Shown in pieces: positions 54,841-63,908 of a DNA stretch of 64,000 nucleotides; the first letter of the stretch is position 1; the number at the start of each line of letters is the position of its first letter. The notes beneath the pieces were generated by a model. That model was not told where the DNA came from. It did no database searches and worked only from the letters and a program-made list of their open reading frames with translations. The position numbers were made by a program, and so were the translations under genes. Source of the DNA: Salinisphaera sp040361255 (lineage in GTDB: Bacteria > Pseudomonadota > Gammaproteobacteria > Nevskiales > Salinisphaeraceae); contig NZ_APNG01000013.1 in the NCBI RefSeq assembly GCF_040361255.1, forward strand, positions 62,001 through 126,000, written 5' to 3'.

Positions 54841-55842
54841 TCACCCGCGCACGCCGACACGGGCCACGATGTCGTCGACCTGACGGATTTGCTCATCGCT
54901 GAGCTTGTGGCGCCAGCTGTCCACCCGCTCGCGAGCACTCAGATGCGCGCGATGTGCCGAGGTCGTGCTGCTGTTGAAGCCATCCGAGCGGGCGCGTTTG
55001 ACGTCGAACCCCGCCTGGGCGAGTCGCGCGGCTAGGTCGAACTCGCCGGTGGCCAGCGCTTCGTAGGGCACCTTGATGTAATGCTCGGCATGGGCATCCA
55101 CGAATTTTTCCGTCAGCGCCCAGTAGGCCACCAATCGCTGGTCGGCATTGCCTTGGTCGAGCTCGTCGATCAGTTTCGCCATCGGCGCGAAGAACGCCGC
55201 CCGCCCGTCGTCTATCTCGAGCAACAGCCGGCGCAGGCCGATGCGATCGGCCTGAAAATCCTGCCAGCCGGCGCTTTTGTAGCTGGCCAGCACGCCGTGC
55301 GGGCAACGCCGGATATGAAAGACGGGCACGGCCAAGCGCTGGCGCAGGGCAGGCACGAGCAGCGCGCCCCGCACGAACTTGGCCACCACGCGCGGGCGCA
55401 TCGCCAGACCATGCTGCATGATCGACTCGGGCACGCCCCGCGGGCCGCGACCGTGGGCGCTCAGATTGGAGCGCGAGCGCTGGATACGCACATCCACCAG
55501 ACCATAGCGCAGCACCCGGCTCACATACCGCACCAGGCTGTCGTCCAGCGCGTAGGGCATGAGGTAATGATCGGTGCGGCCGCGTTCCATCGTTGCCGGC
55601 ACGAGCGTATCGAGTACCGCGCGATAGCCCGGCAATTCCGGCTGGAACGGTTCGAACACGGGTTTGGCACGCCACAGTTGCGTGAGCTGTTCGAGCAGAA
55701 AAGTCGTGCCGCTACGCCAGAAGCCGGTCACGACGACGCTGTTGCCCGGCCGCAGGAACCCGCTCATGGCCCAGTCCACGGCACCACCGCCGGCCAGCCC
55801 CTGTCGAAGCGCCTGGCGGTCGCATCGTCTCGCGAGGTTCAT
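54841..55842 (-). CDS. Sulfotransferase family protein
   Basis: A 333-residue sulfotransferase-fold protein. SVVVTGFWRSGTTFLLEQLT (about 35-54) is the 5'-phosphosulfate-binding loop for PAPS. VPVFHIRRCPHGVLASYKSA (about 172-191) includes the 3'-phosphate-binding Arg and Ser region. It probably sulfates a glycan, lipid or other small molecule; no carrier or glycan genes are adjacent. No signal or membrane segment. The MBL-fold gene follows 18 bp downstream on the same strand. Confidence 0.85.
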   Translation of the reverse strand: MNLARRCDRQALRQGLAGGGAVDWAMSGFLRPGNSVVVTGFWRSGTTFLLEQLTQLWRAKPVFEPFQPELPGYRAVLDTLVPATMERGRTDHYLMPYALDDSLVRYVSRVLRYGLVDVRIQRSRSNLSAHGRGPRGVPESIMQHGLAMRPRVVAKFVRGALLVPALRQRLAVPVFHIRRCPHGVLASYKSAGWQDFQADRIGLRRLLLEIDDGRAAFFAPMAKLIDELDQGNADQRLVAYWALTEKFVDAHAEHYIKVPYEALATGEFDLAARLAQAGFDVKRARSDGFNSSTTSAHRAHLSARERVDSWRHKLSDEQIRQVDDIVARVGVRG

Positions 55843-55860
55843 ATCGCACCCGGCATGGCG

Positions 55861-56682
55861 CTAATCCGGCATCGCGAGTTCATCGAAACGCGCGGCGAGG
55901 TCCTTGAGGTTCATGCGCAGTTCGTCACTGCCCATCGCCATGCCGTGCCCGGTCATCGCCACCGAGGGTTCGAGCGCGGCCAGGCGCGCGACCGAGGCTT
56001 TGGCCTGGGCCCAGTCTTCGGTGAGATAGCGCGGCGGGCCGCTGATTTCGCTCTGCTGGGTGAAGACCTTGTACAGCGACTCCTGCTGTACGGTCACGAA
56101 CGCATCGCCGGCGATCAGCGCGCGGTCGGCCTGGCGAAACAGCGATACATGCCCCTGGGTATGGCCCGGCGTGGCTACCCAGCGCCAGTCCGGCAGCTCG
56201 GCGATGGTGCCGTCTTCGGGCAACGCCCGTACATGGGCGCCGAGATCCACCGGCTCGGTGGGAAAGAACGGCGACACCCGCGCGACCAGGCCGCCGCCCA
56301 CGCTCGGATCCGGCTTGGGGTAGGCCTTCTCGCCGGTCACAAAGGGCAGCTCGTCGGCATGCACATACACCGGCACGTCCCAGTGTTCGGCCAATTCGAC
56401 CACGGCACCCACATGATCGAAATGCCCATGCGTGAGCACGATCGCACGCGGCGGTACGTCGACGCCGAAACGCTGCTCGGCGGCTTTTCGGATCGTGTCT
56501 TCGCTTTTGGGCATGCCGGCATCGACCAGCACCCAGTCCTGCGCACGCTCGGGATGGCCCACGAAATAGACGTTGACGATCTGAACCGGCAGGCAATAGA
56601 CGTCGTGGAGCACTTCGTGCCCATCGCCGCTGCGCAGCGAGCTGACCGGCAGTGTCTTGTCGTGAAGGGGATTGAAGGGCAT
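55861..56682 (-). CDS. MBL-fold metallohydrolase
   Basis: A 273-residue metallo-beta-lactamase-fold protein. THGHFDHVG (H85, H87, D89, H90) binds the dinuclear metal, and ATPGHTQGHVSLF (about 167-179) and IAGDAF (about 188-193) provide the remaining ligands. The last His appears in MTGHGMAMG. It is a general hydrolase of thioester, lactone or phosphoester type; the substrate is unclear. ATG 56682 is favoured over 56724 by family length. Probably leads the two-gene operon with the sulfotransferase? The order on the minus strand places it upstream of nothing else, with the sulfotransferase after it. Confidence 0.85.
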   Translation of the reverse strand: MPFNPLHDKTLPVSSLRSGDGHEVLHDVYCLPVQIVNVYFVGHPERAQDWVLVDAGMPKSEDTIRKAAEQRFGVDVPPRAIVLTHGHFDHVGAVVELAEHWDVPVYVHADELPFVTGEKAYPKPDPSVGGGLVARVSPFFPTEPVDLGAHVRALPEDGTIAELPDWRWVATPGHTQGHVSLFRQADRALIAGDAFVTVQQESLYKVFTQQSEISGPPRYLTEDWAQAKASVARLAALEPSVAMTGHGMAMGSDELRMNLKDLAARFDELAMPD

Positions 56683-56876
56683 GGCGCACTCCTTGTTCGC
56701 ACGGGTGTGGCGTAAGGCGCACACCTTGCGTTTCGCTGGGCGGATACGCCTATCCGTAGAAATGCGCGCAGCAGGCGTCAGGGTTAATCGGTATATCGCC
56801 GCTGGCGGGGGCGGTCCAAGCTGACTGGCATATTCAAACGGCGCCGCCCGTCCGCGCCACGAACAGGGTATTGATC

Positions 56877-57263
56877 ATGCAAACCGACCGTTTCATCGCC
56901 CAGGTCTACGACGCCTGCCCGCAGCTCGATCCGGACGTCGTCCATCAGGGCACGCTGATTACGCTGGACACCCTCTGCGAGCACCTGCCCAAGGGCCAGG
57001 CCAAGGAAATGGCATCCCAGTTGCCCGACGAAATCGCCGATGCGGTCATTGCCGGTGGCAATCGGGCGGATACGACAGATGTGCCCATCAGTCTGGAGGC
57101 GTTCTATTCCAAGCTGATGTTTCGCGCCGAGCTGGAACAGGCCGATGCGCAAGCGCTCGCACGTGCCGTGGCCAGCACGCTCAACGACGCGCTCAGCCAA
57201 GGCGAAGCAGACAACACCGCCTTCGATTTGCCTGGCGAACTGGAGAACCTGCTCGCCGACTGA
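56877..57263 (+). CDS. DUF2267 family protein
   Basis: A 128-residue helical protein. VVHQGTLITLDTLCEHLPKG (about 21-40) and QAKEMASQLPDEIADAVIAG (about 41-60) match DUF2267, a two-repeat helical family of unknown function found in many soil and marine bacteria. AGGG eight bases before ATG 56877 supports this start over TTG 56871. A 16-bp perfect palindrome overlaps its stop codon. Single gene. Confidence 0.82.
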   Translation: MQTDRFIAQVYDACPQLDPDVVHQGTLITLDTLCEHLPKGQAKEMASQLPDEIADAVIAGGNRADTTDVPISLEAFYSKLMFRAELEQADAQALARAVASTLNDALSQGEADNTAFDLPGELENLLAD

Positions 57264-57463
57264 CCGGCCGGTCAGCAGTAAGCCACGGTCGCGGCGGCTC
57301 GTTCGCCGGCTACCCGGCCGGGCCCGGCCCGGCCTCTCGTGGTCGCTGATCGCAAGGTTCGGGCAGGGCGTTGGCTTACCCTGGTGTCTGTGTCACACCG
57401 CGTAAGCGAAAAACCGCCTGTCGAAGGGGCGCGCCAAAACGCGCGCCTTGCGCACGCGCCAGG

Positions 57464-57910
57464 TCAGCCGATCTTGGCGGCCACCGCGTCGAGCAACGGC
57501 GAATCCGGGTCGAGACCGGCGGTAATCCCCAGCCCCATGGATTCGTGATCGCTCTTGTGCTCGATGAAACGCGCACGATAGGCGATCAGCGCGCCCACCC
57601 GGTTGGCGCTGCCGCAATGCACGAGCGCCGGCAGGGCACCGGGCACCAGGGCTTCATCGAGCAGCCGTGCATTCGCGTCGTTGATATCGTCCGGCCCGGC
57701 GACCGGGATATGCACATAGTTCATACCGGTTTCTTTGACGACCGCAGCCTCATCGAAATCCTGCAGTTCGCCCTCGGGCCGCAGGTTGATGACGGTTTTC
57801 ACGCCCTGGGCCTGTGCGGCTTTGAGCTGGGCGGCGGTCGGCTGGCCAGCGGTAACGATACCGCGCTCGAAGCGGCGCGCGTTTACCAGGCCATCGGTGT
57901 AGTCGGACAT
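57464..57910 (-). CDS. DUF442/beta-lactamase-hydrolase-like phosphatase-fold protein
   Basis: A 148-residue protein of the DUF442 family, related to dual-specificity phosphatases. RFERGIVTAGQPTAAQLKAA (about 13-32) is the N-terminal signature, TVINLRPEGELQDFDE follows, and ALVHCGSANRVGALIAY (about 93-109) is the Cys-Arg loop (HCxxxNR variant usual in this family). It may act on phospho- or sulfur-linked substrates; the function is unproven. Monocistronic. Confidence 0.85.
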   Translation of the reverse strand: MSDYTDGLVNARRFERGIVTAGQPTAAQLKAAQAQGVKTVINLRPEGELQDFDEAAVVKETGMNYVHIPVAGPDDINDANARLLDEALVPGALPALVHCGSANRVGALIAYRARFIEHKSDHESMGLGITAGLDPDSPLLDAVAAKIG

Positions 57911-58129
57911 ACGGATTGCTCCTGCCTATAGGTCATAAGATGGGCGGGCGCGCGCAAACGCGCCGCGCCGGCGAGCGATGAGGTGATCGACGCATCGGCA
58001 TTCGATCCGTCGTCGCATTACTTGCCATTGTCCAATGGTAACGTAACGGCAACGCTCAGGTAAGAAAACACACGGTTGACGCCATGCATGCCTTTCCACG
58101 CGCTGCGAATGCGCGCCGGCGAGCAGGGC

Positions 58130-58366
58130 CGCAGGTTCGCCGTGGCCGCATCCGAAGTCCACGCACCCTGGCCCAACACAGCGCGGGTCGAACAGTCGGC
58201 CGCCGCCGCCGAAAGCCTGCGCAGCCAGGCCATGGACCTGGTGAAGCTGGTTCAACAATTCCGCCTGGCCGGGTCGTCGGTCAACGCGACCGCAACCGGC
58301 CGCGATGAAAAGACGCTTTCCGGCGCGCCCCGGGCGCTAGGCATGTCCACCCCAGCCTATGGCTAA
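58130..58366 (+). pseudogene. Remnant of a methyl-accepting chemotaxis protein
   Basis: An open frame (58076-58366) contains GRRFAVAASEV, recalling the GxGFAVVAxEV hairpin of chemotaxis receptors, and then directly TARVEQSAAAAESLRSQAMD and LVKLVQQFRL, the usual receptor C-terminus. In an intact receptor these parts are well over 100 residues apart, so an internal deletion has joined them. No sensor domain, membrane segments or plausible start remain. This is probably the decaying end of a lost receptor gene in an otherwise gene-free 530-bp gap. Confidence 0.65.
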
Positions 58367-58441
58367 CCTCGTCGGGGCGGTGCCCATCGCGGCGCCGCCC
58401 GGCGGCCAGGGCCGACCGATACGCCAAAAGCGCGATAAACC

Positions 58442-59716
58442 CTAGGGCCGAATCCAGCGATAGCCGTAGTAACCCTGGCGATTACGATAGCCAAAACGCA
58501 GCCAGCCCGGCTTCGTCGGCGCGAATTGCGCGCGTTCGTCATAGCGCAGACTGGCCATTGCCCGCCAGTGCGCACCGCCATCTTCGCTAAGCAATAGGTG
58601 TTCGCCGTCGCCGATACCTTTTTCGACCAACAGGGCGTGGGCATTGGCACGCAGATTGTTCAGCCGAACATCGCCGCTGGCCAGAACAGGCGTCCACTCG
58701 CCCGTCCGCAGGCGATAGAGCGTATAACGCTTGGGCTCGCGTGTGGCATAGATACCGAACAGCTGCCCGCCCGGACCATTCGCGAGCATGGCAAAGCTGC
58801 CGCGGTGGCGCGAGACCGCCAGAATCTCGCCGCTATGCGCATCCATGCGCACGATCGTCATATTCTCGTTGTCGCTATACCGGTCGCCCGTGATGGCATA
58901 CAGCTGGCCCGCGTCGTCCAGCCACCAGCGAAATGACTCGCTGGTGTCGCTTTGCAATTTCTTCGAGATCAGCACGTCGTCGTGGGCAATGAGCCGGGCT
59001 TCGTCGGCGAGCACACGCCAGTGCGCACCGCCATCTTCGGAGCGATACACCCGGCGATAGCCCTCGACCCAGACATTAGCGCCATCGATGGCGAGGATAT
59101 GCGGCACATAGGCTTTGTTCAGCACGTTGTGTGCGGCCACGTGCCAGTGCTCGCCAAAATCCCGGGACGCAAAGACCGTGTTGTTCTCGTAATCGGGCAG
59201 TTGGGCAATCAGATAACAATGGCCGGCCGGGCCACAGTCCAAAGTCTTTACTTCCCCCTGCAGGCGGGCGGCGACCTGCAGGCGCTGGTCGTCGCCGCGC
59301 AGCAGATAGTTGATCTGCTGGGTGTCGGTATCGCCCATGAGCTGGTCGACACGACGCGCGATTTCGTCCTTTTCCACCGTGTCGGCGGGCACCAGGCAAT
59401 TGAGCACGGGTTGCTTGTCGCCCACCGCGATCTCGCCGCCGGCCGGGCAGGGCGTTGGGCAGTCGCCATCCTGCGCACAGGCTTCCACCTCACCGTCGCG
59501 GCCGCTGGAAACCAGGCTGGCCAGGATATGCCCGCCTGCGCCGGCCAGCTTGAGCTTGGTTGCATCCACCGGCTCGGCCAGCCGGGTGGCGAGCCGTTGT
59601 TCCGGCTGCTCGTGCCAGCTATCGGCATAACCGACGAACAGATACCAATACAAGCCGAATACCGCGTATGCCAATAGCGCCGCGAGCACCCACGGCCGTA
59701 ACCAGACCGGAATCAT
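58442..59716 (-). CDS. Membrane-anchored BNR-repeat protein (third gene of unknown operon)
   Basis: A 424-residue protein with one N-terminal membrane anchor (about residues 7-27) and a large extracytoplasmic part. ASRDFGEHWHVAAHN, RSEDGGAHWRVLADE and LSEDGGAHWRAMASL are Asp-box/BNR repeats of a beta-propeller, as in sialidase-like and photosystem II assembly-like proteins. Four cysteines near residues 80-110 (EACAQDGDCPTPC) and two near 160-167 may form disulfides. The function is unknown. It starts on the base after the stop of the preceding gene, so translation is coupled. Confidence 0.75.
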   Translation of the reverse strand: MIPVWLRPWVLAALLAYAVFGLYWYLFVGYADSWHEQPEQRLATRLAEPVDATKLKLAGAGGHILASLVSSGRDGEVEACAQDGDCPTPCPAGGEIAVGDKQPVLNCLVPADTVEKDEIARRVDQLMGDTDTQQINYLLRGDDQRLQVAARLQGEVKTLDCGPAGHCYLIAQLPDYENNTVFASRDFGEHWHVAAHNVLNKAYVPHILAIDGANVWVEGYRRVYRSEDGGAHWRVLADEARLIAHDDVLISKKLQSDTSESFRWWLDDAGQLYAITGDRYSDNENMTIVRMDAHSGEILAVSRHRGSFAMLANGPGGQLFGIYATREPKRYTLYRLRTGEWTPVLASGDVRLNNLRANAHALLVEKGIGDGEHLLLSEDGGAHWRAMASLRYDERAQFAPTKPGWLRFGYRNRQGYYGYRWIRP

Positions 59717-60946
59717 TCAGGCAAGCTCATTGATGATGGCGCTTCGCTGTTGGCGTAGCCGCCACTGAAACGCGAGACCCAGGATCTTTTCGAGCGGCAC
59801 GCGCGCTCGTGCTCGAAAATAGAAATAATGGATACGCTCGGCGATCAGGCCGATCGCGCTGAAAAACAGCAGCAGCATCAGTCCGACCGCGCCGAGCATC
59901 CGCGCCACCTCGAGCCAGTCCCAGTAATCGGGCCCGACACCGCGCTCGTACCAGTCATAGAACGAAATACCGAGCAGGATGACGCTCATGAACGCGCTTA
60001 TGAGCCCGACGAGCACCAACACGAGCCACCGCGCCATGGACGTATAGGGCGTACCCTTGAAGGCCACATGGGCGCTGCCGTCGCTATGGTTGAGCACGCC
60101 GCGGATTTCGCCGTCGGCCATGGAGGTCAGCAGGGCCACGCGATCGCCCTGGGCGAGAAACAACGGCGAGCGGCGCGCGAGAATCGGATCCAGCGCGCGG
60201 CGCCAGTCGCCGGCCTGTGTCTGCAGGCCGAATGTCGCGCCACCACAATCCAGCTGGTATTCGTGCACGCTGTATTGGGCGCGCCCACTGCCATACGTTT
60301 TGAGCGCGACCCGGACTTTACGCAAGCGATCCTGTATCACCCCGATATCGCCATAGACACCATCGGGGCGGGCCAGCTCTGGGGGCGCTTCATATGACGG
60401 CGGCGCGCTCAGCGTCGGCTGCTGGCCGCGCTTCATGGCCGCGAGCGCGCGGCGCAGACGCCGTCGGCCCGGGTGCAGGGTCATCAACACCCGGTAGAGC
60501 GACCACCCGAACGCGGCCGCTGCGACACAGAACAGCGCGATGCGCAGCAGCACCCAACCGATATTGACCGCGCCGGGCAATACCAGCGCCAGGGCGATCG
60601 GTAGCCAGCTCAAGGCCAGCACCAGCGGTGCCAGCCAGCGCCGGCGCGTGGGTTCGCCTGCCCATACCTGACCATCCGCGGTCTTGACCCAATGCAGCCA
60701 GGCGTTGCCATCTCGTAGCCGATGGGCACCGACGGTCACCTGTTCGCCGCGGCGCAGTTTGCGCGCCAGGGTGTCGACATCGAACTGCTTCGCATCGAAA
60801 AAGAACACGCCGCCTTCGGTACGCAGACGATAGAGGGTCGTGCTGTCGGTGATGATCAGCTGCGTAAGATCACGACAGGTCACGCGTACGAAAAATACTG
60901 CGCCGGTGCGTTGCGACACGTCGGCCACGGGTTCACGGGCTGTCAT
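59717..60946 (-). CDS. Unrecognised membrane protein (second gene of unknown operon)
   Basis: A 409-residue protein. Residues 1-95 form a soluble beta-rich domain. Two membrane helices follow (about 105-125 and 130-150), then a soluble domain (about 165-295) with VYGDIGVIQDRLRKVRVALK. A second helix pair comes next (about 305-328 and 348-372) and a basic tail. I do not recognise the family. ATG 60946 overlaps the first gene's end by 14 bp. Tight packing with both neighbours suggests a membrane complex. Confidence 0.7.
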   Translation of the reverse strand: MTAREPVADVSQRTGAVFFVRVTCRDLTQLIITDSTTLYRLRTEGGVFFFDAKQFDVDTLARKLRRGEQVTVGAHRLRDGNAWLHWVKTADGQVWAGEPTRRRWLAPLVLALSWLPIALALVLPGAVNIGWVLLRIALFCVAAAAFGWSLYRVLMTLHPGRRRLRRALAAMKRGQQPTLSAPPSYEAPPELARPDGVYGDIGVIQDRLRKVRVALKTYGSGRAQYSVHEYQLDCGGATFGLQTQAGDWRRALDPILARRSPLFLAQGDRVALLTSMADGEIRGVLNHSDGSAHVAFKGTPYTSMARWLVLVLVGLISAFMSVILLGISFYDWYERGVGPDYWDWLEVARMLGAVGLMLLLFFSAIGLIAERIHYFYFRARARVPLEKILGLAFQWRLRQQRSAIINELA

Positions 60947-62570
60947 GGCGAGCCTCCTGCGCGCGAGATGATGCATTCGCAGACGACGCGTCGCTGGACT
61001 GCCCGGCCGATGCGTCGTTGGCCAGCGTTTTGCGGATCGTACCGTCGTCGAAACGCCGGATGCCGAATGCCGCGGTGTCGATGTCGCGGCGCTTGAAATC
61101 CTGCTTGATCACGTCGACAGCGGCCTCGAAGTCCGTCTCGGTCATGCCGTAGTAGTGCGCGCCGGCGACCATCAGGCGCGGCGGCGGTGTCATCTGCAGC
61201 CAGCGCGTCACCAGAGACATCGGCAGGCGCGTGCTCGCCTGCTCCATCTGCTCGGGAATATCGGCGACATCGCGATAGCGCACCCGCCAGGTGATATCCG
61301 GCATCTTGCGGCCGGTGAGTTTTTCCACATCCACGCCCTCTGGCGGCAGCAGGAAGAAGAACAGCCGGTGTTCGCCGGCCACCGGGCGCAGCGAGATCTT
61401 CGAATAGTTCGACAGGGTCAGCGTGTCGTCGTGCTGAATACCCATGCGATAGCCTTCGGCTTCACCGTCGACGATGAAACGCGAGATACGCCCGGCGGTA
61501 TTCATCATGTCGAGCGTGTCGATACCCACATTCTGCATATCGACATTGGGCGCGAGCACCGGCTTGGCGCCGTCCGCGGCGACGTTGCTCCACAGATAGA
61601 CCGGGCCTTTTCCGGCGATCGCCTGCTGTAGCATGCTGGCGCTTTTGTCCAGCGCGGCCGGCGCGCGTTCGGCCATGTTGTCGAACGGGCCCGGCGCGAA
61701 TGTCGACTTCACCCAGCCCATGTCGCAGGCCCGGATGGTATAACTCAGCGACAACAGCACCATGCCCAACGCGGCCCATTTGCTGTTGCGTTTCATCTGC
61801 TCGCGAAAGCGCTGCCCGGCCTGCCGATTGGCTTGGCTAAGCCGGCTGGCCACCGATCCATCGCCTTCGTCGGCATTCGGGCTGGCCTCGGCACGGGCGG
61901 CGGTAGCCGGGCGCGGGCGCGTGACCCGATCGGGTGGCGTGCGTTCGCGTGCCGCGCTCGACCCGGCGGATGGCTCGCGCTGCTCGGCCGGCGCCGGCGC
62001 CGGCGCGGCGCCGGGATGTCGAGACGCCGGCGTCGCGGCCGCGGACTCACCAAACCACCGCGCGCTGCCGAATACCGCAGGGGCTGGCTCGTGGCTGCCA
62101 GCGGCGGCGGATACCGTATCCACGAACGCCACGTAATCCAGCAGATCCGATTCGTAGTGGCGCGCGTCCAGGTGAAAACGCAGGCGCCGCTTGTCGGTAA
62201 GCTTCAGGATCAGCGCCGGCGCGCCGTATTCCCAGCGCCAGAGCTTGGTATCGTGGGCGATCTTGCAGCGCGTGATCCGAGCATAATCCACCCGGCCGAA
62301 CAGCTGCGAACTAAACCCGCTGGCGTCCAGGGCCAACGTATCCGCGCGCCCGCTGGCGGCACGCACCCGCCAGATCGCCAAGCCCAGCGCAGCCAGCCAG
62401 ATAACGATCGCAATCGCCGCAATCAACTGATCGTAGGGCGCGACCACACGCTGGCCGACCAACGCCAGACCGATCGCCAGAACCACGGCCCCGCCCAGAC
62501 CCAGCAGCCACGCCACACCGCGCAGGTCGGCCCGATCGTGGTGGTAATGCAAAAGATCCGGCGAACTCAT
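60933..62570 (-). CDS. Unrecognised membrane protein with bacterial PH-like domain (first gene of unknown operon)
   Basis: A 545-residue protein. Two helices near the N-terminus (about 17-39 and 48-68) are followed by a bPH-like domain (about 72-152; LALDASGFSSQLFGRVDYAR, then ALILKLTDKRRLRFHL). A Pro/Ala/Arg-rich linker (about 158-245), a third helix (about 270-285) and a long outer domain (about 290-515) complete it. The outer part has YLWSNVAADGAKPVLAPNVD and FFFLLPPEGVDVEKLTG. I recognise no named family. It heads the three-gene operon and is preceded by a 516-bp gap. Confidence 0.7.
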   Translation of the reverse strand: MSSPDLLHYHHDRADLRGVAWLLGLGGAVVLAIGLALVGQRVVAPYDQLIAAIAIVIWLAALGLAIWRVRAASGRADTLALDASGFSSQLFGRVDYARITRCKIAHDTKLWRWEYGAPALILKLTDKRRLRFHLDARHYESDLLDYVAFVDTVSAAAGSHEPAPAVFGSARWFGESAAATPASRHPGAAPAPAPAEQREPSAGSSAARERTPPDRVTRPRPATAARAEASPNADEGDGSVASRLSQANRQAGQRFREQMKRNSKWAALGMVLLSLSYTIRACDMGWVKSTFAPGPFDNMAERAPAALDKSASMLQQAIAGKGPVYLWSNVAADGAKPVLAPNVDMQNVGIDTLDMMNTAGRISRFIVDGEAEGYRMGIQHDDTLTLSNYSKISLRPVAGEHRLFFFLLPPEGVDVEKLTGRKMPDITWRVRYRDVADIPEQMEQASTRLPMSLVTRWLQMTPPPRLMVAGAHYYGMTETDFEAAVDVIKQDFKRRDIDTAAFGIRRFDDGTIRKTLANDASAGQSSDASSANASSRAQEARHDSP

Positions 62571-63086
62571 CGCAACTCGCTTATCAATGTCTGCTACGTG
62601 CCAGTCGGCGATCGAGAACGCCCGATCGATCGCCGCCTAAAATTACGCATTCCATCAGCCCAGGCGTGCTCGCGTTGCACGCCTGTCGACATAACCGCCT
62701 TCCTGATCGGGTACACAGCTGTGCATGCGCATGCACATCAGACTCTCCGGGCTGCGAGCGATCGATCTTTCGCCTTATTTGCGTGTCGTCGCATTCATTG
62801 GCGGACCACCTGCTTGCCTGAGTGCGGCCCACGTTTCATACAACATCAAAAACGCCGCTGAGCCACGTGCCGCGTATCCGCATACCTGGCCCGAACCCGT
62901 AGGTGGCGGAAGAATAAAGCAAAACCCGCGCGGCGCCGATAAAACATTGCGCGCCGCCTGATTGGGCACGAGGTTTATTGGGCACGTTTATCCGCCACGC
63001 GGGTGGCGCGGTGGCTGCATCTTGCATCAAAAGCGTTGCTACCATAGCGAACATGCCGATCGCCGGCACAGCGAAGGGATCGCCCC
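62571..63086. other. Intergenic region holding one dispersed repeat
   Basis: 516 bp between divergent genes. Besides the inverted repeat copy at 62725-62850, it has a direct repeat ATTGGGCACG at about 62963 and 62979 and an inverted GCGCGGCG / CGCCGCGC-like pair near 62930-62958. No gene is seen. Confidence 0.6.
62725..62850 (-). repeat. Dispersed repeat, copy C (inverted)
   Basis: On the minus strand it reads TGATGTTGTATGAAACG, then CAAGCAGGTGGTCCGCCAAT and ACACGCAAATAAGGCGAAAG, the same order as copies at 10.35 and 32.9 kb. The TGTATGAA start and the AAGCAGGT core are the most conserved parts. Confidence 0.7.
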
Positions 63087-63908
63087 GTGCCCCACCTGTT
63101 TACCAATCGCCATAAACTGTCCGATCTGACCCGCGACACGCCGAACCTGCGTGACGATTTCCGCTGGGAAACGGCCAACGCGATCCTCTACAAGGTCGGC
63201 GGTTTTCTGTTCATCGTCGGCAGCGTGTTTTTCTTTCCGCGACTCGAGGCGTATCAGAATATCGGTGCCTGGGTCTTCTTCGTCGGCTCGATTCTCTACC
63301 TGGTGGTGACCGGGCACGACATGTTGGAAGTGCGCAAGTTCTGGCACCAGCACAACCGTCACGCCCCCGACCGGCGTCTCGAACTGATTGCTGCGGCCAG
63401 CTACCTGGCGGGCACGTTGCTGTTTACGGTAGGCAGCCTGTTCTTTCTGAGTTGGTGGGGCTGGTTCATCGCCGGCGCCTGGTGCTTCATTATCGGTTCG
63501 CTGCTTTTCGTGCTCGGGGCGGGCGTGAATGTGCTGCAGATTGTCCAGGCCCCCTCGCTGCTGTCCATGCAAATGACCAATCTGACGGCGGTCACTTTTG
63601 TGGTGGGCTCGGTGCTGTTCGCGGTCGCCTCGGTTCCCTACCTGTGGACCTTCGACAATCTGGCGAGCAAGCAGCGGTTGTTCAGCTTTCTGGCCTGGCA
63701 GTACCTGATCGGCAGTCTGCTTTTCTTTCTCGGCGGTGTCTTCAACTACTACCGCGCCTATGTGCTCATGTGCCGGCATCGCGATGGTGAAAGCCGCCAC
63801 GCCAACGACGATGTGCTGCTCATGTCGTATATGCGCGGCGATATCAGTGCCGCCGAGTTTCGCCGCGCCTGCCGCGCCAAAGCCCCATCGTCACAGAGTC
63901 TTTCCTGA
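63087..63908 (+). CDS. YrhK-like repeat membrane protein
   Basis: A 273-residue protein with about six helices arranged as three similar pairs. FRWETANAILYKVGGFLFIV (about 25-44) with GAWVFFVGSILYLV, then LIAAASYLAGTLLFTVGSLF with GAWCFIIGSLLFVLGAG, and a third pair (about 165-215). Each resembles the YrhK domain (two helices with FxxGS). The tail is soluble and ends with ISAAEFRRACRAK. Function is unknown. Translation starts at GTG 63087 with AAGGGAT upstream; no ATG is available nearby. Confidence 0.78.
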   Translation: MPHLFTNRHKLSDLTRDTPNLRDDFRWETANAILYKVGGFLFIVGSVFFFPRLEAYQNIGAWVFFVGSILYLVVTGHDMLEVRKFWHQHNRHAPDRRLELIAAASYLAGTLLFTVGSLFFLSWWGWFIAGAWCFIIGSLLFVLGAGVNVLQIVQAPSLLSMQMTNLTAVTFVVGSVLFAVASVPYLWTFDNLASKQRLFSFLAWQYLIGSLLFFLGGVFNYYRAYVLMCRHRDGESRHANDDVLLMSYMRGDISAAEFRRACRAKAPSSQSLS

